From: Mariniphaga sp041687215
Lineage (GTDB): Bacteria > Bacteroidota > Bacteroidia > Bacteroidales > Prolixibacteraceae
Assembly: GCF_041687215.1 (NCBI RefSeq)
Contig: NZ_JAWLCI010000001.1
Span: 124,001 to 188,000, forward strand
DNA length: 64,000 bases
Direction: 5' to 3'
The notes below the pieces were generated by a model. The model made no database searches, had not been told where the DNA came from, and was given only the letters and a program-made list of their open reading frames with translations. A program made the translations under genes and the position numbers. Position 1 is the stretch's first letter. Every line of letters begins with the position of its first letter. This document shows, piece after piece, positions 25,992-35,245 of the stretch.

Positions 25992-27122
25992 TTAACTTTT
26001 TTCTTTTAAAATGACCATCGAACAGGTCTCGTTATGAAAATCACAAGTACTGTCTTTTGCAGTGCCAATTTCGCCATAGGTAAAAAAACCAATTAAAGGT
26101 TTATCCCATAAACTTCTAATCATGCCTACTTCATCGCCTGTCATGGGTCCTAAAGCCATGTGCCTTGCCTTACAGGAAAACATAATGAGTGCATCGGCTT
26201 CGGGGATACTTGATTTCAATACGCTTACCCGTTTGGTTGTTTTTTCGATTAAATCAAATCCGGGCTGAACAGAGAATTTTACTTTGCTGCCCTCCGGAAT
26301 GCCACCTGCAAAAATTAAGGCACGGCTTTCAATATTTACCATTAAAGGCGCTCTCAGTACCGTATTTCCATTGTCTTTGGTAAGCTGCAGTGGGTATTGG
26401 GCAAAGTTTTGTGCAATAATTTCAGCGGTGTTGTCCACACTTTCAGTAAACTGAAAATATTTTACAAATACATCTACTGCCGGTTCATCATCAATGGTGT
26501 AAACCACGTTACCAACCGATTTGGTAATTGTTTTTTCGATGCCAATATTATCCCAGCCGCTGGTAGCAATTCCCTGTACATTTATCTTGTCATTGTCAAA
26601 AACCAGGGCAATCAGGCCAGTAGAAGATTCATAATCATTGCTAAATACAAACGAGTTTTTCATGGTTAAATCATCACCTGCAAGCCCGCCATATAAAGGA
26701 ATATCTTTATCTACAGCATGAAATCCTTGAATGATTTGTTCTGCATCAATTGTCAGTCCACTTGAAACTACAACCACAGAGGGGTTGGCAAACGATGATT
26801 GGGCAAACAAGGCTAAGTTGTTGGATATTTTGAACGTGTCCGCCGATGCTTCCTGAAATATTTTGTAGTGCTCCTTTTTTATATCCAGCAGCATAATAAC
26901 AGTTGATTGTTCCATCACTTCCGAGTCAATTATCTCTCCTGCTGTTGTGGAACCAAAAACATCGACTTTCTTTTCGTTTAAAAAATCGGTTATTTCTTTT
27001 CTGTTTTGCTTAATGGAGCAAAACGCAATGGCAAGATTTGGCGAAAAGCCATCGCTGGTAGCCTGCAAAAACTTTGATTTTATCTCATCAATATTTTCTC
27101 CAAAAATATTTTTTGCTTTCAT
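25992..27122 (-). CDS. FIST-domain small-ligand sensor protein
   Basis: This 376-residue soluble protein matches the FIST N plus FIST C layout. N-terminal landmarks are FGSTTAGEI and PLYGGLAGDD; C-terminal landmarks are ALIMFSCKARHMALG and GFFTYGEIG. FIST domains are predicted to bind small ligands such as amino acids and are usually linked to signalling outputs. Here the protein has no fused output domain. The next gene downstream (36 bases) encodes a histidine kinase without a sensor, and the gene upstream (25 bases) encodes a PLP-dependent amino-acid decarboxylase. A ligand-FIST-kinase relay sensing a substrate or product of the decarboxylase is a reasonable inference. Confidence 0.88.
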   Translation of the reverse strand: MKAKNIFGENIDEIKSKFLQATSDGFSPNLAIAFCSIKQNRKEITDFLNEKKVDVFGSTTAGEIIDSEVMEQSTVIMLLDIKKEHYKIFQEASADTFKISNNLALFAQSSFANPSVVVVSSGLTIDAEQIIQGFHAVDKDIPLYGGLAGDDLTMKNSFVFSNDYESSTGLIALVFDNDKINVQGIATSGWDNIGIEKTITKSVGNVVYTIDDEPAVDVFVKYFQFTESVDNTAEIIAQNFAQYPLQLTKDNGNTVLRAPLMVNIESRALIFAGGIPEGSKVKFSVQPGFDLIEKTTKRVSVLKSSIPEADALIMFSCKARHMALGPMTGDEVGMIRSLWDKPLIGFFTYGEIGTAKDSTCDFHNETCSMVILKEKS

Positions 27123-27147
27123 TATTAATTAATTAAGTGGTTACTGA

Positions 27148-29385
27148 TTAAGTTGTTTCGGATTTTACATCTTCGGCAATTTCCGAAACATTTTTTGTGA
27201 TAATTGAAATTAACTGAGGGATAAAAGAACCATTTACCGTATTACTGAGCCAGGGATTCATCAAGGTAGAGATAATAAAATTTATGGGCGCATCAGGATC
27301 AGTTACCACACCCAGCCTTTGACGCAGACTGTCTATCAGTAAATTTCCATCTGACTCGCGGGTAAAAGCGGAAGAGGTTACCACAATTTCGGTATTCCGC
27401 GTATTATCCTCATAAGGTTTATAGCTAAATTTCCTGTAAATTTCATTATTGAAGTCGTTCACCTTCTGCATGTCACTGTTTGGCGTACCGTTGCTGTTAT
27501 AAAAATTGTACAGGTAGGTAACAATGGTTTGGTCGCCGCCCAGAATTTTAAATAATTGAAATGCCTCCGGGTCGGCAAGAAGCTGGTCGTTGGTTTTGTT
27601 AACAATTCTGTCTCTGATAAATTCATACTGCTGTTGCACCGCTGCCGGGCCAAGACCTTGTTGTATGGCAGGGATGGGGATAAGCGGAACCACAAAAAAA
27701 GGCAGGTCGGCAATATTTAAACAGACCAAGGCTGCATATAAACGTTTTGCGTTGAAGAAACATTCGGCAGTAAGTTTTCCATAGCCATCCATATTGGGTC
27801 GTATCACCTTGTGGCTTAAATACACAGCGGCGGTGGCGGCTCCGGGTTTTGAACCCTCCACGCCATAAACGCCAACAGTGGGATCAACGCCGCCGTGATA
27901 TACCACCGGCGCTGTAAAGGAAACGAGGTTTCGCATGGCAGAATTGCGGTAACATAATCCACCGGCAGGGTATGGCACATAGCCCGATTTATGCGGATCA
28001 ATGGTTATGGAATCGGCATGATGTAAAACTTTGTACTGATTGATTACATAATCGCTCATAGGCAGTTTTGCCATACCCGCTTCATCTATTTGTTTAAAGG
28101 AGTGAGGAGTACTTTCATCACTGCTGTTCATCATCGTTTTGAAATAGCCACCCCATGCTGCATCGCCATGAATGGCAAATTCAAGACCCCGATTTCGGTA
28201 TTCGTCCCTCAAGATAAGAATGTCAGCCAACGGATCTACAGAGCTTTCTTCTGTGGTTCCAATTATTGCCACTACATTCATCAGGGGAATTTTCTTTTCA
28301 AGACAAAGATCAAGCGATTGGCGCAGTTGAACTAAATCCATTCTTGCATTTAAATCTACCGGAAGACTCCACATATTATCCGATCCAATTCCCAAAATGG
28401 CTGCTCCCTTTGGCCAGGAATAATGCCTGGTTCCTGAACAGATGGATACGGGAGATTCACAAATGGAAGGCAGGTATTTTTGCAAAATCTGATGATACCC
28501 GATTTCCTGCACAGAATATTTTGAAACAGCCGAGTTGATCGTTTCTGTATCAATGCCATATTGCTTATTTATCCGGTTTGGAATATCCAGCACATCATCA
28601 ATGGCCAGGTTAAGCACCGTCCAGTCGTCAAGGTTTGCAAGCGTTGCCATAGTTCCATTCGCAAGTTTTACTTCAAAATTTTTAATGTTCTGAAAAGCAG
28701 CTTCATTTTGGATAGCAGCACGCACACTTACCGGATAAAATTTTAAATTCCTCGCCATCCACAATCCTTCCAGGTTGGCCACCGAACCATCGCATGTAAT
28801 ATGACCCCAACCCGTAATCCGGTTATCGGGCAATGATTTTTCTGAAGTATTTTGACCAATAGGTTGTACAGCGTAACCCAGCATTTTGCACAAATCATTT
28901 CCAACATACATTTCCAGCAAAGTTGTTACAGGCGAAGCTTCGGCGGCAACATTATTCTGATTGTACAGCAAGGCTGCAAAATAACCCAGAATGCCCGGCA
29001 TGGTTGTGTCCCACAACATGTGTCCAATGCTGCGCATACTGAAAAAAGTACCCGATTCCTGTAATTGTGAAATGAGTTTATCAAGCTCATTTACCATCAA
29101 TTGCATGGTGTTTTCAAAACCAGCAGAGTTTTGAATGGAAGTATCGATATAATCCGGATCATCAGGATAATAATTTTTCCTGAATTGGATATGACCCTCC
29201 AGGGCACGTGTGAGCATTTCATGTAAAAATTTGGCATTGCCGCCATGAGTGCCTAAAAATAAGGCTTCAAGTGTTTCAGCGCCGGGGCCTCCCAACCCAA
29301 TTTGTTTTTCTTCAGAAAGATTTTGATGCGCATGCAATAATTGCCGGGCAAAATGTTCTGCGTGATGTTTAGATACCTGATGCAT
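27148..29385 (-). CDS. PLP-dependent amino-acid decarboxylase (group II-like)
   Basis: About 745 residues from the ATG at 29385. An ATG at 29478 would add 31 residues that look non-native (MLSNFGKNQFDILFKG...), so I prefer the shorter form. Motifs: HGDAAWGGYF, and IDPHKSGYVPYPAGG, whose lysine (codon 27988-27990) should form the Schiff base with PLP. The DPHK-x-GYVPYPAG form resembles bacterial tyrosine/aromatic amino-acid decarboxylases more than glutamate decarboxylase, but the protein is longer than typical TyrDC (about 620), so the substrate is open. It should release CO2 and an amine from an amino acid in the cytoplasm. It lies between SnoaL-like and FIST genes in a kinase operon, an unusual setting for such an enzyme. 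Confidence 0.85.
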   Translation of the reverse strand: MHQVSKHHAEHFARQLLHAHQNLSEEKQIGLGGPGAETLEALFLGTHGGNAKFLHEMLTRALEGHIQFRKNYYPDDPDYIDTSIQNSAGFENTMQLMVNELDKLISQLQESGTFFSMRSIGHMLWDTTMPGILGYFAALLYNQNNVAAEASPVTTLLEMYVGNDLCKMLGYAVQPIGQNTSEKSLPDNRITGWGHITCDGSVANLEGLWMARNLKFYPVSVRAAIQNEAAFQNIKNFEVKLANGTMATLANLDDWTVLNLAIDDVLDIPNRINKQYGIDTETINSAVSKYSVQEIGYHQILQKYLPSICESPVSICSGTRHYSWPKGAAILGIGSDNMWSLPVDLNARMDLVQLRQSLDLCLEKKIPLMNVVAIIGTTEESSVDPLADILILRDEYRNRGLEFAIHGDAAWGGYFKTMMNSSDESTPHSFKQIDEAGMAKLPMSDYVINQYKVLHHADSITIDPHKSGYVPYPAGGLCYRNSAMRNLVSFTAPVVYHGGVDPTVGVYGVEGSKPGAATAAVYLSHKVIRPNMDGYGKLTAECFFNAKRLYAALVCLNIADLPFFVVPLIPIPAIQQGLGPAAVQQQYEFIRDRIVNKTNDQLLADPEAFQLFKILGGDQTIVTYLYNFYNSNGTPNSDMQKVNDFNNEIYRKFSYKPYEDNTRNTEIVVTSSAFTRESDGNLLIDSLRQRLGVVTDPDAPINFIISTLMNPWLSNTVNGSFIPQLISIITKNVSEIAEDVKSETT

Positions 29386-29483
29386 GATAAATAATTTAAT
29401 GGTTAATAAATGAAATACAGAAATTCCGATTCCCTTGAATAGAATATCAAATTGATTTTTACCGAAATTCGACAACAAATATT

Positions 29484-29891
29484 TTATGAGCCAGCCGGTA
29501 AATTCGAATTAAAACAATCTCTGAATATTTTCCATACGCCATCTTCCTGTTTCCAGAGTTGAATCGATTTTCCAATATCCATATTTTTTCCACCTTGTTG
29601 GCTGAGTTTATATTCTGTTTGTACACCAACCACACCAGTATTTCCATACACAATTGATGAGGTTACTTTGTACTGTGTAAAACCCTGGCTGATGTATTCC
29701 TCCATGGTTGTTTGAATATTCTTCCTTCCTTTTATTGACTCACCGTTGGGAGCCATAAACTCTGCATCTTCCGTATAGCAACCGGCAACACCTGCCGCAT
29801 CTGCATTTGCCATAGATTGTTCAAAAATCCGGGTCGTTTCCTGAATGGCTTCCCGTGTTGAATTAATCTCAGAATCACTTACTTTTTTCAT
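29484..29891 (-). CDS. SnoaL/NTF2-like (DUF4440-type) protein
   Basis: This 135-residue soluble protein has the cone-shaped NTF2/SnoaL pattern: a helix pair (TREAIQETTRIFEQSMANAD), then YTEDAEFMAPNG, KGRKNIQTTMEEYI, and C-terminal strands ending in WKQEDGVWKIFRDCFN. Members bind small molecules or act as minor enzymes; no catalytic residues can be assigned here. It is the first gene of the run SnoaL, decarboxylase, FIST and four kinases. One of those kinases (14785) also starts with a SnoaL-like domain. It might process or bind the same ligand, which is inference. Confidence 0.85.
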   Translation of the reverse strand: MKKVSDSEINSTREAIQETTRIFEQSMANADAAGVAGCYTEDAEFMAPNGESIKGRKNIQTTMEEYISQGFTQYKVTSSIVYGNTGVVGVQTEYKLSQQGGKNMDIGKSIQLWKQEDGVWKIFRDCFNSNLPAGS

Positions 29892-30344
29892 TTTAATTAA
29901 TAATTATGGTGTTATTTTTATCATTTTACCAGATTCATAATATACAAAATAAAAAGACACGTATATCTTATATTGAAATTAAAAATTGATTTAACTTGAC
30001 TGATTTTATTCTTTTTTTCTAATGTGGAAACGACCTATTCTTTATAACCTGATTCAACAACACACTATAAGTCAAATAGTTTATACACATAGGAGAAAGT
30101 TGAAAATTATATAGAAGCAGTACTTGCTTTTTAATTAAAATTGAACTTTTGAACTTTTTAAAATAACATTTGATTACTTCTACTGACAGGCTTTTTACTG
30201 TAAACTTGGTTCAATTTTTTTAAAAAGTTGTTATAAATCCAATTTGGAATATCAGGGAATACTTCTTCTTTTTGTAAATTCCACAATTAAAAAAATTTCC
30301 ATATCTTCAACCCTGAAAAATATTTTTTACCTAAATCAACAGTA
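29892..30344. other. 453-base intergenic region between divergent genes
   Basis: This AT-rich stretch separates the SnoaL-decarboxylase-FIST-kinase run (minus) from the GH9 gene (plus) and must contain both promoters. I found no exact TAnnTTTG element with a well-placed -33 TTG in either direction. Near-matches are TATCTTCA at 30302-30309 (plus strand) and 29945-29952 (minus strand). No ORF, RNA gene or palindrome of note was seen. Confidence 0.5.
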
Positions 30345-31979
30345 ATGAGAAGAGTAGTTTCCTCCCTGGTTTTTTTGTTAATCCTTTCATTTTCAGTTTT
30401 CGGACAATCGTTTCCGGTGCACCTGAACTCCATTGGGTTTTTGCCGGAATACAAAAAAACGGCTGTTATTCCCCACCAATGTGAATCCTTTAAAGTGGTG
30501 AATGCCGAAAACGGCAATGAAGTTTTCTCCGGAAAAACAACCGGACCCGAATTTCAGAAGGACGTAAACCAAAACGTTTGGACGGCCAATTTTTCGGCTC
30601 TGAAAACCCCGGGAAAATATTTCGTGGAAGTGCCGGGCGTAGGTAAGTCCACCGAATTTGAAATTGCCGGTGATATTTTCCGTTTTGCCACCAAAACCAG
30701 CTATCGTGCCTTTTATTTGTGGCGATGCGGTATGGCCGTCAGGGGTGAATACGATGGAAATATTTATGAAACGGATGACTGTCACCTCAACGACGGGTAT
30801 GAAGATTATATCGGCAATCCCGGCTCACAGCGCGACGGCACCGGTGGCTGGCACGATGCCGGCGACCACGGTAAATACATTGTAAATGCAGGTGTTACGG
30901 TTGGTGTGCTGTTTTATGCCTGGGACCACTTTAAGGAAAACCTGGAACAAATTGATTATGAGCTGCCTGAAACAGCCTCTGGTTATCCTGAATTCCTCAG
31001 AGAATTGAAATGGGAAATCGACTGGATTCTGAAAATGCAATATCCCGACGGCTCAGGGCGAGTTTCACACAAACTCACACGCACCAGCTTTTCCGGTTTT
31101 ATTATGCCGCAGGATGACCATGAAAAACGCTATTTCACCGAGTGGAGCTCGGCTGCCACTGCCGATTTTGTAGCCATGATGGCCATGGCTGCCCGATATT
31201 TTGAACCGTACGATGCAACTTATGCCAAAAAATGCCTCGATGCTGCCTGGGTAAGCTACCGGTTGTTGCAGAAAAATCCTGAATACAAGAGATTCGAACA
31301 AGGCGATTTTCGCACGGGTGGCTACCAGTCGCGCGATGTGGACGACCGCCTGTGGGCGGCTGCCGAATTGTGGCAAACCACCGGCGACCCGCAATGCCTG
31401 GCCGATTTTGAAAATCGTGCAACTGAAATGGAGTTTGAAATCGATGAAAACTGGGATTGGAGCGATGTTTCCAACCTGGGTATGTTCACTTATGCTCTCT
31501 CAAAAAGAGAAGGTAAAAACGCGGAAGTTGCAAAAACCATCCGGCAGAAAATCATCGATAATGCAGATGCACTGGTAAAAAAAGCACAGGAAGATGTGTA
31601 TAACCGTCCGCTGGCAGGCCGTTACTACTGGGGTTGCAACGGCACTGTTACCCGCCAAACGGTAAACCTGCAGGTGGCCAATAAACTTCAACCGAACAAC
31701 GATTACGTTGAAACCGCGCTGGATGCAGTGAACCATATTCTAGGGCACAATTTTTACAACCGGTCGTTTGTCACCGGACTGGGCCTCAATCCGCCCATGA
31801 ACCCGCACGACCGCCGCTCAGGAGCTGATGGAATTGAAGCACCGTGGCCCGGCTACATTGTTGGTGGCGGCCATACAGCCACTGACTGGGTGGATGTGGA
31901 AGAATCGTACAGCCACAACGAAGTTGCAATCAACTGGCAGGCTGCCTTGGTTTATGCACTGGCTGGTTTTGTGAAGTGA
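30345..31979 (+). CDS. Secreted glycoside hydrolase family 9 (endoglucanase-like)
   Basis: This 544-residue protein has a signal peptide (about 1-20), an N-terminal Ig-like CelD_N domain (about 24-105, starting PVHLNSIGFLPEYKKTAVIP) and a GH9 alpha/alpha-barrel. Catalytic landmarks are GGWHDAGDHGKY, with D171 and D174 as the base region, and the C-terminal SHNEVAINW, with E526 as the acid. The family inverts beta-1,4-glucan or related bonds in cellulose, xyloglucan or mixed-linkage glucan. No carbohydrate-binding module or T9SS C-terminal domain is visible, so it probably acts in the periplasm or at the surface. It stands alone here, with no SusC/SusD pair nearby. Confidence 0.95.
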   Translation: MRRVVSSLVFLLILSFSVFGQSFPVHLNSIGFLPEYKKTAVIPHQCESFKVVNAENGNEVFSGKTTGPEFQKDVNQNVWTANFSALKTPGKYFVEVPGVGKSTEFEIAGDIFRFATKTSYRAFYLWRCGMAVRGEYDGNIYETDDCHLNDGYEDYIGNPGSQRDGTGGWHDAGDHGKYIVNAGVTVGVLFYAWDHFKENLEQIDYELPETASGYPEFLRELKWEIDWILKMQYPDGSGRVSHKLTRTSFSGFIMPQDDHEKRYFTEWSSAATADFVAMMAMAARYFEPYDATYAKKCLDAAWVSYRLLQKNPEYKRFEQGDFRTGGYQSRDVDDRLWAAAELWQTTGDPQCLADFENRATEMEFEIDENWDWSDVSNLGMFTYALSKREGKNAEVAKTIRQKIIDNADALVKKAQEDVYNRPLAGRYYWGCNGTVTRQTVNLQVANKLQPNNDYVETALDAVNHILGHNFYNRSFVTGLGLNPPMNPHDRRSGADGIEAPWPGYIVGGGHTATDWVDVEESYSHNEVAINWQAALVYALAGFVK

Positions 31980-32028
31980 TTTCGGGAACGAAAAAGAAAA
32001 ATACCACTAATTTTTTTAGAAAAGAAAA

Positions 32029-32370
32029 TCAGTTGAACCATTGGTTCAAAGCGCACGAGTATTGCTTTTTGCGTAAAGGCCAAACCGACCAGATTTTCCG
32101 GCCCAGAAACTGCCCGATGAAAAAACTGCCCAATAGAAACGGCGCCAGCGACCAGCTTAATTCCAGCCCGTGAAACTGCCGGATTAGAATGACCAGCGGT
32201 ACCGGCGCATGGATGGCCACAAACCAGCACACCGAAAGTTTTTGCAGTCCGCCGCGCAGGTAACCGAACGGCAAATTCACAATGATGGTGGCCAGGCAGG
32301 TGTAGAAAATCCGCCACTCCAGGCTCAGCAGGTTGGTGAAAAAAAGCGGTATGTGTGTTGAAAAAATCAT
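32029..32370 (-). CDS. Small membrane protein coupled to hemF
   Basis: This 113-residue protein has three or four hydrophobic helices (about 6-18, 20-38, 47-63 and 72-92) and a basic C-terminus. No family was recognised. Its ATG overlaps the hemF stop codon by four bases (ATGA, 32367-32370), so the two are translationally coupled. The overlapping frame at 31952-32317 encodes a less membrane-like product and is a shadow. A role in heme or membrane biology is suggested only by the coupling. Confidence 0.75.
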   Translation of the reverse strand: MIFSTHIPLFFTNLLSLEWRIFYTCLATIIVNLPFGYLRGGLQKLSVCWFVAIHAPVPLVILIRQFHGLELSWSLAPFLLGSFFIGQFLGRKIWSVWPLRKKQYSCALNQWFN

Positions 32371-33275
32371 GGATTGTTTTTAGGATTTATCCAGTCGATG
32401 CCCTTTTTGAGCAGACTGAGAGTTTTTTCTTCAAATCCTCCCGGCTGGGGCGAATAGTTGTATTCCCACGCTGCACCTGCCGGCAAACTGGCCAGGATGG
32501 ATTCGGTGTTTCCACCCGATTCCAGTCCGAATTTGGTGCCACGGTCATGCATCAGGTTGAACTCCACGTAGCGGCCACGGCGCAATGCCTGCCAGTTTTT
32601 TTCGCGTTCCGAATAAGGACGGTTGCTATGCTTTTTCATAAAACTGGTGTAAATAACCGGATAGAGTTGCGATAAAGCCACGGTAAAATTGAACAGTTTT
32701 TCAAATTCTTCCTGACTGTCATATTTGAGCCGGTCGAAAAAAATGCCGCCCACACCGCGGGTTTCGTTCCTGTGAGGCAGGAAGTAGTAATCATCGGCCC
32801 ACTCTTTAAATTCAGGATAAAAACGGCTGTCGAACTGGTCGCACGTTGTTTTTAAGGCAGTGTGAAATTCCGCTGTATTTTCCGGCTCAATGATGTGGGG
32901 GGTCAAATCAATTCCGCCGCCAAACCACGAAATGCCGTTGTCGAGGGCAAAATACCTTACGTTCATGTGGATAATCGGCATCCACGGATTTTCGGGATGT
33001 AAAATGGAGGAGACACCGGTGGCTGCATAATTTTCCGCCTTTTCACACAATAACTTCTCCATTCGAGAGGAAAACTTTCCTTTGACAAACGAAAAGTTCA
33101 CCGCGCCTTTTTCTATAATGACTCCGTTTTGCAAAACAGCAGTAACTCCGCCACCAATCTCTTTTTCCCAATTGTCGTGAGAGAATTTCCCTTTGCCATC
33201 AGCATTTTCAAGACTGCTGCATATCTCAGTCTGCAAATGTTGATAGGTTTCTGCTATGTTTTCAATTCTTTTCAT
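32367..33275 (-). CDS. hemF: Oxygen-dependent coproporphyrinogen III oxidase
   Basis: This 302-residue enzyme carries the HemF hallmarks: NVRYFALDNGISWFGGGIDL, TPHI, the RNETRGVGGIFFD segment, the RRGRYVEFNLMHDRGTKFGL segment and the ending LPAGAAWEYNY. It converts coproporphyrinogen III to protoporphyrinogen IX in the cytoplasm using O2, the step after uroporphyrinogen decarboxylase. Length matches the family (about 300). It is separated from hemE by an inserted AbiE pair on the opposite strand. Using HemF rather than HemN implies growth with some oxygen, though a HemN may exist elsewhere. Confidence 0.96.
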   Translation of the reverse strand: MKRIENIAETYQHLQTEICSSLENADGKGKFSHDNWEKEIGGGVTAVLQNGVIIEKGAVNFSFVKGKFSSRMEKLLCEKAENYAATGVSSILHPENPWMPIIHMNVRYFALDNGISWFGGGIDLTPHIIEPENTAEFHTALKTTCDQFDSRFYPEFKEWADDYYFLPHRNETRGVGGIFFDRLKYDSQEEFEKLFNFTVALSQLYPVIYTSFMKKHSNRPYSEREKNWQALRRGRYVEFNLMHDRGTKFGLESGGNTESILASLPAGAAWEYNYSPQPGGFEEKTLSLLKKGIDWINPKNNP

Positions 33276-33485
33276 TTTTCATAAAACCAACAAAAACTGG
33301 TAAATCTGTTTTTCCTGTTTATCTGGTTCTCTGTTTTTAATTTTCTGTAAAAAATTCGCCCAAAGATAAGTATTGAAGTTGTATTTCACTGTTTGCCGGT
33401 AGCATTGTTTTGTTTCTTGCAACTGAAAGCCAAGATACAACATACATTTTTTCAAGTAAAGAAAATTAAAAAATCTTAGTAAAAA

Positions 33486-33517
33486 TTTGAGTAAAGTATC
33501 GTTATTTGCTACTTTTA
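33486..33517 (+). promoter_or_regulatory. Putative promoter of the AbiE pair
   Basis: TTTG at 33486-33489 serves as the -33 element. TACTTTTA at 33510-33517 matches the -7 consensus TAnnTTTG at seven of eight positions. The spacer is 20 bases, as expected. Transcription would start near 33523, about a dozen bases before the GTG start at 33534, leaving a very short leader. Confidence 0.5.
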
Positions 33518-33533
33518 TAGAAAAATTACTAAA

Positions 33534-34325
33534 GTGAATGCTAAAGAATATATCAAATATTTATTATCAGTAGAAGATTATTCCTTTTCACTTGAAGAAG
33601 TTGCAAGGGAAACAGGCAGTAAAGGAACTTCATTGAAGTTTGAACTTTTAAGGCTTGCCGAAAAAGGAGAGATTGTTAATCTCAGAAAAGGATTCTATCT
33701 TATAATTCCACCCAGATACTCATCAGCTCAAAAATTGCCGATACAGCTTTATTGTGAGAAACTATTTTCGTTTTTAAAAAGAAATTACTACGTCGCTCTT
33801 TTTTCCGCTGCAAAGTTTCACGGATCAGGCCATCAGCAAATTCAACGAGATTATGTAATCATCGAAAGGCCTAAATTTAATGATATTTCAAAAAACAATA
33901 TAGACATACGTTTTTTTACAACAAGTAAATGGTCTGAAAAAAATATTCAGATTAAAAAATCGGATGCCGGGATGTATAAAATATCAAGTCCGGCTTTAAC
34001 AATAGCTGATTTAATTCACCATCAAACTAAGCTGGGGGGAATAAGCAGGATGTTTGCCACCATTGAAGAACTTACAGAAGAATTAAAAGAATCAGATTTG
34101 CTTGAACTGTTGAGATGGTATCCCAGTAAAAGTACGTTGCAACGTTTTGGTTTTATACTCGGGGAATTGGGAATAAATGAAAATTTTCAGAAAATCATAT
34201 TTGATCGCTTAAAATCATTGGAAATTTTTCCGGTGTTGTTAAGTCCAAAATCCAACAAAAAACCGGGAGCCGTAAATAATAAATGGAAGGTTGATGTGAA
34301 TGTTAAATTAGAAAGCGATTTATGA
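33534..34325 (+). CDS. AbiEi-like antitoxin / transcriptional regulator
   Basis: This 263-residue protein starts with GTG at 33534; no better in-frame start is seen. The N-terminal winged-helix-like part (SLEEVARETGSKGTSLKFEL, then LAEKGEIVNLRKGFYLIIPP) and the C-terminal region match the AbiEi antitoxin layout. AbiEi proteins autoregulate the operon and neutralise the AbiEii nucleotidyltransferase without forming a stable complex (type IV system). The stop codon overlaps the AbiEii ATG (ATGA, 34322-34325). The module is inserted, antisense, in the middle of the heme biosynthesis locus, and its DNA is more AT-rich than the flanking hem genes. Confidence 0.85.
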   Translation: MNAKEYIKYLLSVEDYSFSLEEVARETGSKGTSLKFELLRLAEKGEIVNLRKGFYLIIPPRYSSAQKLPIQLYCEKLFSFLKRNYYVALFSAAKFHGSGHQQIQRDYVIIERPKFNDISKNNIDIRFFTTSKWSEKNIQIKKSDAGMYKISSPALTIADLIHHQTKLGGISRMFATIEELTEELKESDLLELLRWYPSKSTLQRFGFILGELGINENFQKIIFDRLKSLEIFPVLLSPKSNKKPGAVNNKWKVDVNVKLESDL

Positions 34326-35113
34326 TTCCACGTCCATATATTGCAAGATGGCAGAAATTTGCCCCCTGGAAAGAATTTGCGCAGGTGGAGCAGGATTTAA
34401 TTCTCTCACGTGTACTCGTTGAAATTTTTAATGATGAATTTCTAAGGGAAAACCTGGCATTCAGAGGTGGAACAGCTTTGCACAAATTATATCTCAGTCC
34501 GACACCAAGATATTCTGAAGATATTGATTTGGTTCAGGTTAAGCCAGGTCCAATAAAACCAATTATGCAACGAATTGGAGAAGTTATCTCATTTTTTGAA
34601 GAAGAAAGAGTAACACAGGTTAAAGGACACGGAGCAAAAGCTCTTTATCGTTTTACTTCGGAGTATGAAGAAATACGGATGCGATTAAAGCTGGAGATTA
34701 ATTGCAGGGAACATTTCAAATTACTTGACTGGGTTGTTTTTTCGTATGAAGTAAACAATGAATGGTTTTCAGGAATAGCCAACATCAGAACTTATACAAT
34801 AAATGAATTACTTGGCACAAAATTAAGGGCATTATATCAACGGAGTAAAGGACGGGACTTATTTGACTTGAATTATGCCCGCCAACATTTTAATTTGAAT
34901 TATGAAGAAATTATACACTGTTTTAAAGAATACACTTCATTCGCAACAGGGAAAAGGCCTCCGGGGAAAAAGAAATTTTTATCTAATATTGAAGAAAAGG
35001 AAAACAGCCCGGAGTTTATTGGAGATTTAGAAGGTCTTTTACGCCCGGGTGTCAATTATAATCAGAAAGAGGCGTTTGAATGGTTAAAGACTGAATTAAT
35101 CGAACGAATTTAG
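34322..35113 (+). CDS. AbiEii-like nucleotidyltransferase toxin
   Basis: This 263-residue protein shows the nucleotidyltransferase signature RGGTALHKLYL (G49-G50-T51) followed by RYSEDIDLV (S65, D67, D69). A second landmark, RDLFDLNYA, comes later. AbiEii toxins transfer nucleotides to targets such as tRNA acceptor ends and arrest growth, for example during phage infection. Start and stop are well defined, and the gene overlaps the antitoxin gene by four bases. Downstream, hemE is convergent after 132 bases that contain no further gene. Confidence 0.87.
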   Translation: MIPRPYIARWQKFAPWKEFAQVEQDLILSRVLVEIFNDEFLRENLAFRGGTALHKLYLSPTPRYSEDIDLVQVKPGPIKPIMQRIGEVISFFEEERVTQVKGHGAKALYRFTSEYEEIRMRLKLEINCREHFKLLDWVVFSYEVNNEWFSGIANIRTYTINELLGTKLRALYQRSKGRDLFDLNYARQHFNLNYEEIIHCFKEYTSFATGKRPPGKKKFLSNIEEKENSPEFIGDLEGLLRPGVNYNQKEAFEWLKTELIERI

Positions 35114-35245
35114 TATTTGAAGTTAAAAGTAAGGTTGTGTTTGACCGGATTCGAAAACAGGTTGAAAACTCGATATGAAATAAAAAAGCCGTTCAGAAAT
35201 CGTTTGTTCCTAAGCAGCTTTTCAATTTATTTGGAATCAAAAATT

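Noticed and set aside
31952..32317. Overlapping 121-codon minus-strand frame beside the small membrane gene
   Set aside because: The frame at 32029-32370 gives a coherent membrane protein coupled to hemF by ATGA, while this one gives a Pro/Arg/Ala-rich product.
33276..35245. Mobile element around the AbiE pair
   Set aside because: No transposase, integrase, terminal inverted repeats or target duplications were found at its edges.
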